From: Shewanella sp. MTB7
Lineage (GTDB): Bacteria > Pseudomonadota > Gammaproteobacteria > Enterobacterales > Shewanellaceae
Assembly: GCF_027571385.1 (NCBI RefSeq)
Contig: NZ_CP085636.1
Location: forward strand, 1,240,001 to 1,304,000
DNA: 64,000 nt
Direction: 5' to 3'
In this document: positions 26,985-35,182 of the stretch, piece after piece
How positions within the stretch are numbered: position 1 is the first letter of the stretch
How the letters are laid out: every line of letters begins with the position of its first letter
The notes under the pieces: generated by a model
The model's database searches: none
What the model saw: the letters and a program-made list of their open reading frames with translations, nothing else
What the model was told of the DNA's origin: nothing
Made by a program: the position numbers and the translations under genes

Positions 26985-27679
26985 GGTATTACAATCCGGA
27001 ACTGCAAAGATTGCTTATCAATAGTTATGTCAGTGGCTTTATGAGTTATCGGGCACGCAGGCGAATGTCAAGTTTACTGAAACAGATCCCACAATTAGAG
27101 GATCAACTGTTAATGGTTGAAGCCCAGCTTCAATCGCTAAACATAAATCAAGTGCAGGGCCTCCCTAAGGCTCAGGTCTGGAATAAAATCGAAGCTCAAT
27201 TAGGCTGGCAAGTGGTTCGCTGGTGGCAAAAGATTAACTATTGGCGCGCAAGCTCTGGTGCGTTAGCCCTCTCATTATTATTGGTGATCACTTTACAATT
27301 TCAAAGTCCAAGGGACGTCAGCTCTGAATATGTGCCTATCAGCTATGTCGGGATTTTAAATGGCCATGATTCGACGGCAAGTCTAGCGGCAGCTGTTCAT
27401 CGGGAAACTGATGCCCCTAATGCTCCATGGATGATGACCTTGCACCTAACTCAACCTTGGTCAGAATCAGATGAGGTGGCCAGCTTATGGATCACCGATA
27501 ATAAAGGCCGAAAATTGTCCATGGGTCCCATTCAAGTTAAAGATACTCAACAGTTTCTACTTACCGCACCCCAATGGCAGTTTATTCAAGGTGCAGTCTG
27601 GATGGAGTTGATCGCCGATAACAGCGGTAAGGTAATTTTACAAGGCCAATGTCTCTCTTTGAAGCAGTGGGATAGTTAA
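26969..27679 (+). CDS. RskA-like anti-sigma factor
   Basis: A 236-residue membrane protein. An N-terminal cytoplasmic part (residues about 1-85) would bind the sigma factor; it lacks the Cys/His zinc cluster of ZAS-type anti-sigma domains. A single membrane helix (SGALALSLLLVITLQF) follows LPKAQVWNKIEAQLGW, and the periplasmic part has the RskA-C-like signature WMMTLHLTQPW and ASLWITDNKGRKLSMGPI. ATG 26969 is used; a TTG at 26936 also keeps the frame. The partner is the sigma factor it overlaps. The trigger for release is unknown. Confidence 0.85.
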   Translation: MRVPLRYYNPELQRLLINSYVSGFMSYRARRRMSSLLKQIPQLEDQLLMVEAQLQSLNINQVQGLPKAQVWNKIEAQLGWQVVRWWQKINYWRASSGALALSLLLVITLQFQSPRDVSSEYVPISYVGILNGHDSTASLAAAVHRETDAPNAPWMMTLHLTQPWSESDEVASLWITDNKGRKLSMGPIQVKDTQQFLLTAPQWQFIQGAVWMELIADNSGKVILQGQCLSLKQWDS

Positions 27680-27833
27680 TAGAACGGCCTAGTAGAACTT
27701 AGTTCAATAGGCTTGAAGGCAGTAGAGATGGAGTTGAGAGCCTTCATTAAGGCGCAAAGTTTAGAGTGCATGTTATTTGAATGGTTTTCAAGAACAGTTT
27801 TTATTTGAGCTTTCCCGCTAGTATTCAATAGAT

Positions 27834-27859
27834 AAAAAACCATCACTTTGCAGTGATGG
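27834..27859 (-). terminator. Terminator of the CsgG-like operon
   Basis: Stem CCATCACT / AGTGATGG with loop TTGC and six T on the minus strand, 23 bases beyond the stop codon of the last gene of the five-gene operon. Confidence 0.85.
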
Positions 27860-27882
27860 TTACGGACTGATGATAACTTTAT

Positions 27883-29493
27883 TTAAAAATCTTCTTCATC
27901 GATAGGCGCTCGAAAACTGGCTTTAGCATCTTTAGCTTTAGCCTCTGGAACTTTTAATACCGGCTTATTGGTTGCTGTGTTTGCAGAAGCATTATTTGCC
28001 GATGAGCTAACAGCTTTGACTGGAGTGCTCTCAGTTTGTTTACTCTCACTGACTAATTTCTGTTTGTGTGCTTTTGCATCTTTTTGAGCTTCAATATCAA
28101 GTTTGTTGACTTTATAATTTACTGCTTCAATTTGTTTAGCTGCTTCAGATGAGGCTGCAGATACTGCATAAATGGAGATGAAAGTAGGTTTACCCGTTAT
28201 TGGATGTATTATTTCACGAGAATATATTTCGCCATTACCTTTAACTTGTTTATTTTGAAATGATTGCTGCATGCTAGATGCAAAGCTTTCAACTGCTTGA
28301 GATTCGGTAATGTTGTTCGCTGCGTCTTTATATGTTTCGCGAACAATTTGTTCAAGCTCTTGAGAGGTGCTGACATTGGCATAAAGAGCGATAACAGCTT
28401 CTTTTGAGGCTTGTAATCGTGCAGCACCATGTGCAGCGGAGGAGTTACTACCTCTAATTTCTCGGCCGCTAACGCCAATAATCCAAGCATTACCTGTTGA
28501 ATCTTTAAACGTTGAAGAACCAATCATACTTGCGAGATTTTGACGGTTATTATGAATGTGTTTCTGCACTTCTTTACTGCTAGTATTTAGTTCACCCTTG
28601 TAGTTTCCTGTTAAAATAGAGCGGGTGCGTAACTCGTTTTTTTGGCTCCAAGCTAACAAGACTCCGACCTCATACCTGTTGTTTGCACTATCGAAACGCT
28701 CTTCTGTTGCTAAGCTAATGACGCCATAAAGTGGCATTTCGGCTATAGCCTTAATAGTGCTACTATTTTCACTAGCAATATTTCCTTTTAATGCTTCAGC
28801 TCGCTCTACTAGCGCACTTCTTTGTGATTTTACGGTATTCGCATCCGTTAGTAGTTTATCGTAATTCGCTTTTTTTTCTGCCGAAATAGCACCAGAATCA
28901 TAGTCAGTGTCAATTTTCTTTATTACAGCATCGGCTAATGCTGCAGCGCGGTCATCCCAGTTTAAACTACCAATGCGATCTAATTCATTATCGTCAATTA
29001 GGTTCTCTAATTCAGATATCTCCATTTCAAGTGAGTCTATTTGGTCATTAAGGGCGTTAACCTCTGAATCTAGTTCTGCTTTTATATTGGAACCAGGCAT
29101 GACAGCAAGGTCCGAAGCACTCATCTCTGTTCTAATTGACTTAATGATTTCAGCTTTGCCATTTAGCATTGCAATTGAAGCAGCAAGACTACGCTTGATT
29201 AAGAATTTACGGTCAGTTTTTGGGTTTTTGGTTTCAAATGTCGTTAAACCAATTTTAATGATGCGGAACTTACCTTGCTCATAAGTATCTCCCCAACCTT
29301 TATCCATTTTGTAGTCCGTAAGCACGTTAACTACAGGTTCTGAATAAGAGGGAGCATAAGGTTGTTCAACGACCGCTTCAATAATTTGATCTACAGTGGC
29401 TTTGTGTTCAACCTTAGCCACAAATTCATTTGCAATAGCATTGGATACCGAAAGCGCTAGAATGCTGCTGATTAGAATATTATTTATCTTCAT
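27883..29493 (-). CDS. Secreted protein of a CsgG-like operon, DUF6844-like
   Basis: A 536-residue exported protein (signal peptide ending SNAIANEF). The first part, about residues 20-140, has MSASDLAVMPG and KFRIIKIGLTTFETKNPKTD. Two coiled-coil stretches follow: residues about 120-155 (SEVNALNDQIDSLEMEISEL) and about 205-250. Residues about 255-430 contain YGVISLATEERFD, WIIGVSGREIRGSNSSAAHG and HPITGKPTFISIYAVSA, a style I associate with the uncharacterised DUF6844 family. The C-terminus is a Ser/Thr/Lys-rich tail. It overlaps the start of the upstream operon member by 14 bases, so co-translation is likely. The function is unknown. Confidence 0.78.
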   Translation of the reverse strand: MKINNILISSILALSVSNAIANEFVAKVEHKATVDQIIEAVVEQPYAPSYSEPVVNVLTDYKMDKGWGDTYEQGKFRIIKIGLTTFETKNPKTDRKFLIKRSLAASIAMLNGKAEIIKSIRTEMSASDLAVMPGSNIKAELDSEVNALNDQIDSLEMEISELENLIDDNELDRIGSLNWDDRAAALADAVIKKIDTDYDSGAISAEKKANYDKLLTDANTVKSQRSALVERAEALKGNIASENSSTIKAIAEMPLYGVISLATEERFDSANNRYEVGVLLAWSQKNELRTRSILTGNYKGELNTSSKEVQKHIHNNRQNLASMIGSSTFKDSTGNAWIIGVSGREIRGSNSSAAHGAARLQASKEAVIALYANVSTSQELEQIVRETYKDAANNITESQAVESFASSMQQSFQNKQVKGNGEIYSREIIHPITGKPTFISIYAVSAASSEAAKQIEAVNYKVNKLDIEAQKDAKAHKQKLVSESKQTESTPVKAVSSSANNASANTATNKPVLKVPEAKAKDAKASFRAPIDEEDF

Positions 29494-30517
29494 TAATGAT
29501 CATCTCATAGTTGGATTTAACCCATTTAGTGTTGTTATCGAGAAAGTAACTAAATGAGGCTAATGATAGTGCGGTGTCATGGTCACCGAGCTGGAAGTAA
29601 GTTAGTGCTAGGGACATCAATTCATATGCATTAATGCCCTCTATAGCCATCGCGTAGTAGTAGCAGGTTTTAGCGAGTTGGTACTTGTGGGTTGATCTAA
29701 ATACGGCACCTAGATTTTTCCAAAGATCGACTACATTTGGATCCCGTGACAAGACTATTGTTGCATATTTTATAAAGCTATCAGCATCACCATTTAGGTA
29801 GGCATGATTAGCTTTAGCTAGGTAGTCAGCAACAATCTTGCTATCACCTTTATCGGCGGTAAACCAAGAGTTAACCATGTTGTTAAATAATCCTGCTAAG
29901 CGACCGTTGCTATCAGCATTGATATCTACCCAGTCAGTATCTATATAAACGTTAGTTAACTCACCTTTGTTTTCTTGACTATGGATAGCCTCGGAAAGAG
30001 TGAAGATATTGGCTATATCAGTCATGTTTTGTTGCTTAAAAAGTGCACTTTTGTTCACTTTAGTTAGCGTTTTATTTGTTAAGGTCGATGCATAGAACTG
30101 ATAAATAAAGTGCTGTTTTTGTTGTGCTGAAATATCGAGTTTAAGTTCACTATCAAGGTAGTAATGTGCAAGCTTACAATTTAGCTGGTTATTTTCAACT
30201 GACTGCTCTCGAGCAACAATAATGGGTGTTATGGTTCTAGATATATTGGAGGGTAGGGTTGCAGAAGTTGGTAATCCAATGTTTTGCAAGAGCTGTTTGG
30301 ATAGTTTTTTAAGCATAAGGTAATCAGCATACTGCCCCTCACATCTCCCCTTTACAATAATATAGCGGCCATTATTCCAAATGAAAGTGCCGCTATTATG
30401 TTGATTTAGCTTGTTAATATAATATGATTTAATTTCTTCTATTGAAGATGACGCATAGGCAGTGTTACAACTTAAGAGAACCGTGACCGTGATTAATAAC
30501 CGTATGAGTATCTTCAT
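29480..30517 (-). CDS. Secreted TPR-type protein of the CsgG-like operon
   Basis: A 345-residue exported protein with a signal peptide (MKILIRLLITVTVLLSCNTA then YASS). Residues about 240-330 are helical repeats of the TPR type: DPNVVDLWKNLGAVFRSTHK, YQLAKTCYYYAMAIEGINAY, and LALTYFQLGDHDTALSLASF. The N-terminal 200 residues have no recognisable domain. TPR proteins often join complex parts, so a scaffold role in the envelope is plausible but unproven. It overlaps the neighbour on each side (14 and 1 bases), as expected of a translationally coupled operon. Confidence 0.75.
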   Translation of the reverse strand: MKILIRLLITVTVLLSCNTAYASSSIEEIKSYYINKLNQHNSGTFIWNNGRYIIVKGRCEGQYADYLMLKKLSKQLLQNIGLPTSATLPSNISRTITPIIVAREQSVENNQLNCKLAHYYLDSELKLDISAQQKQHFIYQFYASTLTNKTLTKVNKSALFKQQNMTDIANIFTLSEAIHSQENKGELTNVYIDTDWVDINADSNGRLAGLFNNMVNSWFTADKGDSKIVADYLAKANHAYLNGDADSFIKYATIVLSRDPNVVDLWKNLGAVFRSTHKYQLAKTCYYYAMAIEGINAYELMSLALTYFQLGDHDTALSLASFSYFLDNNTKWVKSNYEMIINEDK

Positions 30518-32055
30518 TAGCGTTTGATTAAGTCAAAATGAGCTGATTTCTGTTCAACGCTTGTCATATGTGGTCTACGGCCTTTACCTTCTTTTTTAAA
30601 GGTTGCGTATATTTCATTTAGGCTTTGGTCAATCGCTTCACTTAGTGGACCAGAAAATCTAAAGTTTAAGGTCATCTGTTTGCCATCTTTGTCCCACTCC
30701 CATGTTTCAACTTGTCCTGAAGTTCCGTTGTTTAATACATGCTTAAAAATGTCTACATCGGTACGTTTCGCATTATTTAGTACAATCTGATATACAACCC
30801 CTTTTTCTGCATGGCGTGCAAGCGCTTGAATAATTTCAATCCCCATCTTTTTCTTCATCTGTTTGTATGCACTGTGTTCAGATACTTGGGCTGCACGGCT
30901 TTCAGGCTGAACATATATTCTGCTTTTAAGGGGAGAGTTATTAACCGTGAAAAGAATATCGCCAGTAGCGCTATCTTTGAGGTTTATAGACAGCGAAGTT
31001 TCAACACCTTTTAGCCCTTTATGATTTTCAACTTGTCGTTGAGATTGACTTAATGAGAAGTGATGAGTTGCCGTTGTAGTGCCATCATTAATCGCAAAAC
31101 CTAGGCGTTCCAGCTCATCAATCAACCATGATGTTTTAGTGTTGTTTTCAGACGTTAAAGAGAATATTGGTTGACCTAAGACCTGAGTATAAAAGTTGAC
31201 ATCATTAAGTAACTTACTGGCATTAACCGTGGCATTTATGATGACATAGTATTGTCCACGTTCTATATCTTCATCGATTAAGTCATAGTTACTGACATAA
31301 CCTTCAGTTTTGGTCGATATTGCTAGGGATATGGCATCATTGAATTTTCCTGATTTCCCTTGCATCATGACGCCCTGAGCCTGTTGTACAGCATTACGAA
31401 TCGCATCGATAAGTGCTTGTTTACGGGCTTGTGCTTCACCATGTTTCATCGAAGCTAAGCCTTTAGACTCAACCGTTTTTTCTTGTGAGTTGGTTTGAGC
31501 AACAGAGCTGTTATGGTCAGTTGTGATAATAATTGTTTGTGAAGACGATGGAGAACTCGCTGATGATGACCTCAGTGAACTTATTTGAGCTGAATCAGTC
31601 TGGGTGATAATGATAGCGACAAAATAATCACCATCATATTGTCCAGATTTTAGTTGTTTAGCTGCTGAAAGCTGGCCTTTAAAATGAGTATTAACCACAT
31701 CAGTAAAGGTTTCACTTGAGAACTCACTGGTGTGATCATTATCTGAAACACTTGCAAATTCGATTGATGAATGGCTACTACCGCTCATAGTGACGCCATT
31801 TATCATATCTGATAACTGACGAAGTGCCTTTATTCTAGCGTCTTCTAATGCTTTATTCTCATTTGAACGAGAAGAGAAGCTAATGGCAACGACGTAATAT
31901 CCATCTCTGCTATTGATACCTGTTCGGGTTCCCCCTTTTGTATCGAGAAGCTCAAAAACATCATCCATAGGCTCAGATGCCAGTGAAACGAAGCTAATGC
32001 TAATTCCCAGAATGAACACAGACAGAGGTATAAGGTTTTGTAGTAGCCTAGTCAT
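30517..32055 (-). CDS. FlgT/LPP20-like secreted protein of the CsgG-like operon
   Basis: A 512-residue exported protein with a signal peptide (LIPLSVFILGISISFVSLA). Residues about 40-150 and 200-275 look like two LPP20/FlgT-type domains: FSSRSNENKALEDARIKALR and KHGEAQARKQALIDAIRNAV followed by KTEGYVSNYDLIDEDIERGQ. Between them lies a Ser-rich linker. In Vibrio the related FlgT, with FlgO and FlgP, builds flagellar basal-body rings in the outer membrane. Here no flagellar gene is adjacent, so a different partner is likely. ATG 32055 is two bases after the stop of the upstream gene; a TTG at 32070 is the longer alternative. Confidence 0.75.
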   Translation of the reverse strand: MTRLLQNLIPLSVFILGISISFVSLASEPMDDVFELLDTKGGTRTGINSRDGYYVVAISFSSRSNENKALEDARIKALRQLSDMINGVTMSGSSHSSIEFASVSDNDHTSEFSSETFTDVVNTHFKGQLSAAKQLKSGQYDGDYFVAIIITQTDSAQISSLRSSSASSPSSSQTIIITTDHNSSVAQTNSQEKTVESKGLASMKHGEAQARKQALIDAIRNAVQQAQGVMMQGKSGKFNDAISLAISTKTEGYVSNYDLIDEDIERGQYYVIINATVNASKLLNDVNFYTQVLGQPIFSLTSENNTKTSWLIDELERLGFAINDGTTTATHHFSLSQSQRQVENHKGLKGVETSLSINLKDSATGDILFTVNNSPLKSRIYVQPESRAAQVSEHSAYKQMKKKMGIEIIQALARHAEKGVVYQIVLNNAKRTDVDIFKHVLNNGTSGQVETWEWDKDGKQMTLNFRFSGPLSEAIDQSLNEIYATFKKEGKGRRPHMTSVEQKSAHFDLIKR

Positions 32056-32057
32056 TG

Positions 32058-33074
32058 TTATAAGGCCCAATCTTCGGGAGTACCGACTGAAACCGCATAG
32101 ATTTTATTGCGCTTTAAGTAATCCTTGCCCATTGCTTCAAGTTTCTTTTTTACATCATCGGCATCGGGTTCATTCTCTTTCCAGATAAACATAACACCAG
32201 AACCACCATCAGATTTTGGCGTCACTTCACCAGAGGCGATGGGGATATCTAAACCATCATCACTAAGAAATAATACAACAGGTTGTTTTGTCGCAAAACC
32301 TTGATTAATACCTGCATTGATGGCGAAACGACCATTACGGAAATTAATGACTCGCCCACCGACGGGGTAATAGTCCATTGTTCTATTAACTAATACTTGA
32401 ATTGCTTTTTGGGCCGCTTCTTTGTAGGCTTCTTGCAGTTCATTGTGCTTACGGTAATCGAAACCACCAATGAACTTTCCTTCAATGGCAAAGAAACGTT
32501 TTGCGGGCATGTTATGACGTATGGGTTCGAATGAGTGAATGATCTCGCCAGATGTAGGGTTAACTATTTTTGTTGTAACTAAGCTTCTGAAGATTATTTC
32601 GTTATGGTCATTTTTTCTTTTTATTGCAGTGCCTAATGCAATAGATGATTCAAGCACATAGTCTGGATTGAGTTGCTCGCCTATTTGTATTGCCCCCTCC
32701 TCAACAGTATTTTCAGCTTGAAAAGCAACTTCATAATCACAAGCATTGCAGTTGCGTGTTAGCACTTGAAAGCGCTTGGTACGGGCCAGTTCATTTTCTA
32801 GTAGCTTAGCAATAATGCCAGTATCTATTTGCGTTGACATCGCATCTTTTTCAAAGCCTATTTTGTCCACATAAGTCGCGATACTGAGTTTTGAAAAAGC
32901 ACGTACATCATAATTACCTGGAAGCTCAATATTACGGCTATCAAATAGAGCCTCACGGCTAACCTTGTTAATTTGAGTATTAGATTCTATATCGGCTTCA
33001 GAATTGATTTTTAGCGAGGTAGATTGACAGCCTACTAGTACAGAAAGTAAAAGTAGTGAAGATATTTTTTTCAT
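32058..33074 (-). CDS. CsgG-like outer-membrane lipoprotein
   Basis: A 338-residue lipoprotein with the lipobox LLSVLVGC (Cys near residue 16) followed by QSTSLKIN. Residues about 55-250 read like the CsgG/HfaB fold: KLSIATYVDKIGFEKDAMST, LLENELARTKRFQVLTR, NPDYVLESSIALGT and EAYKEAAQKAIQVLVNRTM. CsgG forms the outer-membrane pore that exports curli subunits; other relatives are LpoB-like or FlgO-like. No CsgA/B amyloid subunit genes are nearby, and residues about 250-338 look like an extra OB/beta-type extension (GRVINFRNGRFAINAGINQG). It probably assembles with its operon neighbours. Confidence 0.8.
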   Translation of the reverse strand: MKKISSLLLLSVLVGCQSTSLKINSEADIESNTQINKVSREALFDSRNIELPGNYDVRAFSKLSIATYVDKIGFEKDAMSTQIDTGIIAKLLENELARTKRFQVLTRNCNACDYEVAFQAENTVEEGAIQIGEQLNPDYVLESSIALGTAIKRKNDHNEIIFRSLVTTKIVNPTSGEIIHSFEPIRHNMPAKRFFAIEGKFIGGFDYRKHNELQEAYKEAAQKAIQVLVNRTMDYYPVGGRVINFRNGRFAINAGINQGFATKQPVVLFLSDDGLDIPIASGEVTPKSDGGSGVMFIWKENEPDADDVKKKLEAMGKDYLKRNKIYAVSVGTPEDWAL

Positions 33075-33124
33075 ATTTTATAGCCTAATAAGGCCGAGGT
33101 TAGTATCTCGACCCATCACAGATG

Positions 33125-33733
33125 TTATTGTGCGTTGCGGAACGCAGAGATGATTTGGTAGTTATCATAAGCAGAGATAACGGAATCATTTAGGTAAGTG
33201 ATTTGGTCTAATGTCAGCCCAAGATTACTTTTCTCGCTCATCATGTCAGTAAAGTCTACTGAAGAGATCAGAGATGTTGTATCTATAGTTTTAAATTGAA
33301 CAAGACTTTTAGTCGCGATAACCACAGCTTCGCCAAGTCCAACCATGACCTTCTTAGTCATTTCAGAATTATTAAAGTCGTCAATAATTGTCTGATTGTC
33401 ACCTAAAGCGTCATAAATCGCTTGCTTCTCTTCTTCGCTCTTAGCTGCTTCAACTGCTCCAAAGTAGTTATTAACAACTGGTTCACTTTGAATTTGTAGA
33501 ATATATTCTTCATAAAGAGGTTTTGCAGTTAGAAATGCAGTATTAACGATGGTTCTGCCTACTTCTAACTCTTGTATTTTAGAAGGTTTATAAGCTTCTT
33601 TTTTTGAATCAGCATATAAAGAGTTGCCTTGAGCTTTTAGATCATTATATGAAACAGTTGATGAACCTGATGTTGAAGCACAACCAGTTGTAAGACCTGC
33701 GATAACAATCATTGTTGCTAAGCTTTTTTTCAC
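33125..33733 (-). CDS. Small lipoprotein heading the CsgG-like operon
   Basis: A 202-residue lipoprotein. The GTG at 33733 is preceded by AAGGTG and gives a signal (KKSLATMIVIAGLTTGC) whose Cys near residue 18 begins ASTSGSSTVS; a longer frame from 33826 would place it inside. The mature part is helical and acidic, with QSEPVVNNYFGAVEAAKSEE and TSLISSVDFTDMMSEKSNLG. I do not recognise a family. It is 50 bases upstream of the CsgG-like gene and likely the first cistron of the operon. The long leader to 34000 contains the 6S RNA 3' copy and terminators, which separate it from ssrS. Confidence 0.72.
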   Translation of the reverse strand: MKKSLATMIVIAGLTTGCASTSGSSTVSYNDLKAQGNSLYADSKKEAYKPSKIQELEVGRTIVNTAFLTAKPLYEEYILQIQSEPVVNNYFGAVEAAKSEEEKQAIYDALGDNQTIIDDFNNSEMTKKVMVGLGEAVVIATKSLVQFKTIDTTSLISSVDFTDMMSEKSNLGLTLDQITYLNDSVISAYDNYQIISAFRNAQ

Positions 33734-33982
33734 GGATAACACCTTAAAATTCAAATTGAAAAAGTTGTGGTGACTATACATGTGTGTATCGCGAAGTGTA
33801 AAGCGATCTGCTTCACGTTTTTTCATTAATCTAGTTAAGATTTACTTGTCTTATACAGGAGGTATTCATAAGGATGACCATTTTTGAAGGGACCCATTTG
33901 AGTCGATATATGGTACCGAAGCTGGTAAGGATGAGCTGATTCAAGGCGAATAAGTGGTAGAAATAAATTGTATTCTTGATAC

Positions 33983-34010
33983 AAAAAAGCCATCAGGGTT
34001 AGGTGATGGC
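33983..34010 (-). terminator. Terminator next to the decayed 6S copy
   Basis: Stem GCCATCA / TGATGGC with an eight-base loop and six T on the minus strand. It follows the second copy of the 6S RNA 3' part. Confidence 0.75.
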
Positions 34011-34052
34011 TAATCTGTTGTTCGAAGTTCGAACCTAGCTCCTAGAACCTTC

Positions 34053-34127
34053 TTTATTTAAATTGCTCTCCAGGCTACCGTTACCAGCGTAGCCCTTGAA
34101 CCATAGATGTTTCATGGCGGATAACTT
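34053..34127 (-). repeat. Decayed second copy of the 6S RNA 3' part
   Basis: The piece at 34056-34102 repeats the last part of the 6S RNA gene (34190-34244) almost base for base: TTAAATTGCTCTCCAG.CTA then CCGTTACCAGCGTAGCCC and TTGAACC; homology continues weakly to about 34127 (GGCGG.TAA). The hairpin arm beyond GGTTCAAGG is degenerate (CATAGATGTTTCATGG). It has no 5' half, so it cannot fold as 6S RNA. I take it as a tandem partial duplication now decaying. Confidence 0.8.
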
Positions 34128-34153
34128 GTGTCTCATCTGTAAATTTTAGACAT

Positions 34154-34182
34154 AAAAAAACCACCGTTATTGCTAACAATGG
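34154..34182 (-). terminator. Terminator of ssrS
   Basis: On the minus strand CCATTGTTAG, CA, ATAACGGTGG folds into a hairpin followed by seven T. It begins 14 bases after the presumed 3' end of 6S RNA. Confidence 0.75.
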
Positions 34183-34195
34183 CTTCTCTAATTTA

Positions 34196-34380
34196 AATTG
34201 CTCTCCAGACTACCGTTACCAGCGTAGCCCTTGAACCGTAGGTTCAAGGCGGGTAAATGAATAACTCCTAAGGCTTCTCGATACGAGCCGAGCTTGCACA
34301 ATGTCATTAAAACATTCATCCTGGGTTTGTAATTATCGGCACAGGGACATTGCCGGCTCACATGTAGCCCAGAGAACAAA
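34196..34380 (-). ncRNA. ssrS: 6S RNA
   Basis: On the minus strand a 185-nt stretch matches E. coli 6S RNA in order and pairing: a closing stem (TTGTTCTCTGGGCTAC with GTAGTCTGGAGAGCAA), the GCCGATA segment, CAAGCTCGGCTCG, CGAGAAGCCTTA (the template-like part of the open bubble), and the hairpin CCTTGAACCTACGGTTCAAGG near the 3' end. The length agrees with the E. coli RNA (184 nt). 6S RNA binds sigma-70 RNA polymerase in stationary phase. The gene lies 105 bases downstream of zapA, as in other Gammaproteobacteria. Confidence 0.93.
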
Positions 34381-34484
34381 ACTGGTGCATCTAATTCGTT
34401 GTAATTTCTTTTATTTATTTTTCTCTATAGCATTTACTATAGCTTTTATTTTGTATTTACGAATGAATTAAATAACTAAAACTT

Positions 34485-34793
34485 TTAATCCTCTTTAATC
34501 GAACGCTCAACTAAGGCGTTCTCTAAAGTTGATTGTAACAGACCGATTTTTTCATCCATCTGCTTATTGTAATCTTGATTTTTTTGCTGCTCTTCTAAAA
34601 GCTCATAACCAATGTTTAAAGCCGCCATAATCGCAATTTCTTCACGACTTAAGCTATTGGTTCTTACCTTAAGTGAAGTCAACTGCTTCTCGAGTTTCTC
34701 TGCCACGTGCTGCAATGCCTTCTCTTGCCCCGGAGGGCAAGCGATGGAGTAAGTGCGGCCTAGCAAGCTAATTTCAATAGCGTGGCTACTCAT
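34485..34793 (-). CDS. zapA: Cell-division protein ZapA
   Basis: A 102-residue protein that bundles FtsZ and helps the Z-ring. The N-terminal globular part shows HAIEISLLGRTYSIACPPGQE; the C-terminal part is a long coiled coil (AALNIGYELLEEQQKNQDYN). Length and motif fit the family. It precedes ssrS on the same strand, and ygfB is transcribed away from it, the order conserved in E. coli. The ribosome site is not strong. Confidence 0.93.
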   Translation of the reverse strand: MSSHAIEISLLGRTYSIACPPGQEKALQHVAEKLEKQLTSLKVRTNSLSREEIAIMAALNIGYELLEEQQKNQDYNKQMDEKIGLLQSTLENALVERSIKED

Positions 34794-34799
34794 GAAACG

Positions 34800-35182
34800 G
34801 GTGGTCCTTAATTTGGTCTCTTGAGCGGACTATAAAGGTCTGTCTTTCAAAGTGCAACATGAGTAATGCTTTAGATGGCCAACTTTAGATTAAATGTTGT
34901 TTAGATAGGCAAGCTTGGGTGTTTTCTAGTCATTTCGTTGGATATTTGAGGAACCCTTGACTGACAGCCAGTCGCTAGGGTCTATTTAAGTAAGGTTGTT
35001 TAGGCTCTTTGCTTACTAGTTTTCTAGCTCGCGACCCGTAACTTATTTAGCTTGTAGCTCACAGCTCTACATTTTCTTAGCTAATTAATAGATCTGGGAT
35101 CAGACTGGTGTCGGGTTTTCTTGGCCGAACGTCTTACTTCTGCTAGCATGAACTTAGAAACTTGTGTCATTGGAATCTTGTT
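34800..35182. other. Divergent spacer between zapA and ygfB
   Basis: No gene is seen. It must hold promoters for zapA/ssrS on one side and ygfB on the other. The piece 34960-35080 contains words like CTCGCGACCC and TAGCTCACAGCTC that recur as loosely repeated noncoding text in the window (21600, 12935, 34020). Confidence 0.5.

Noticed and set aside
34188..34379. 63-codon open frame on the minus strand
   Set aside because: It coincides with the 6S RNA gene and has no start context.
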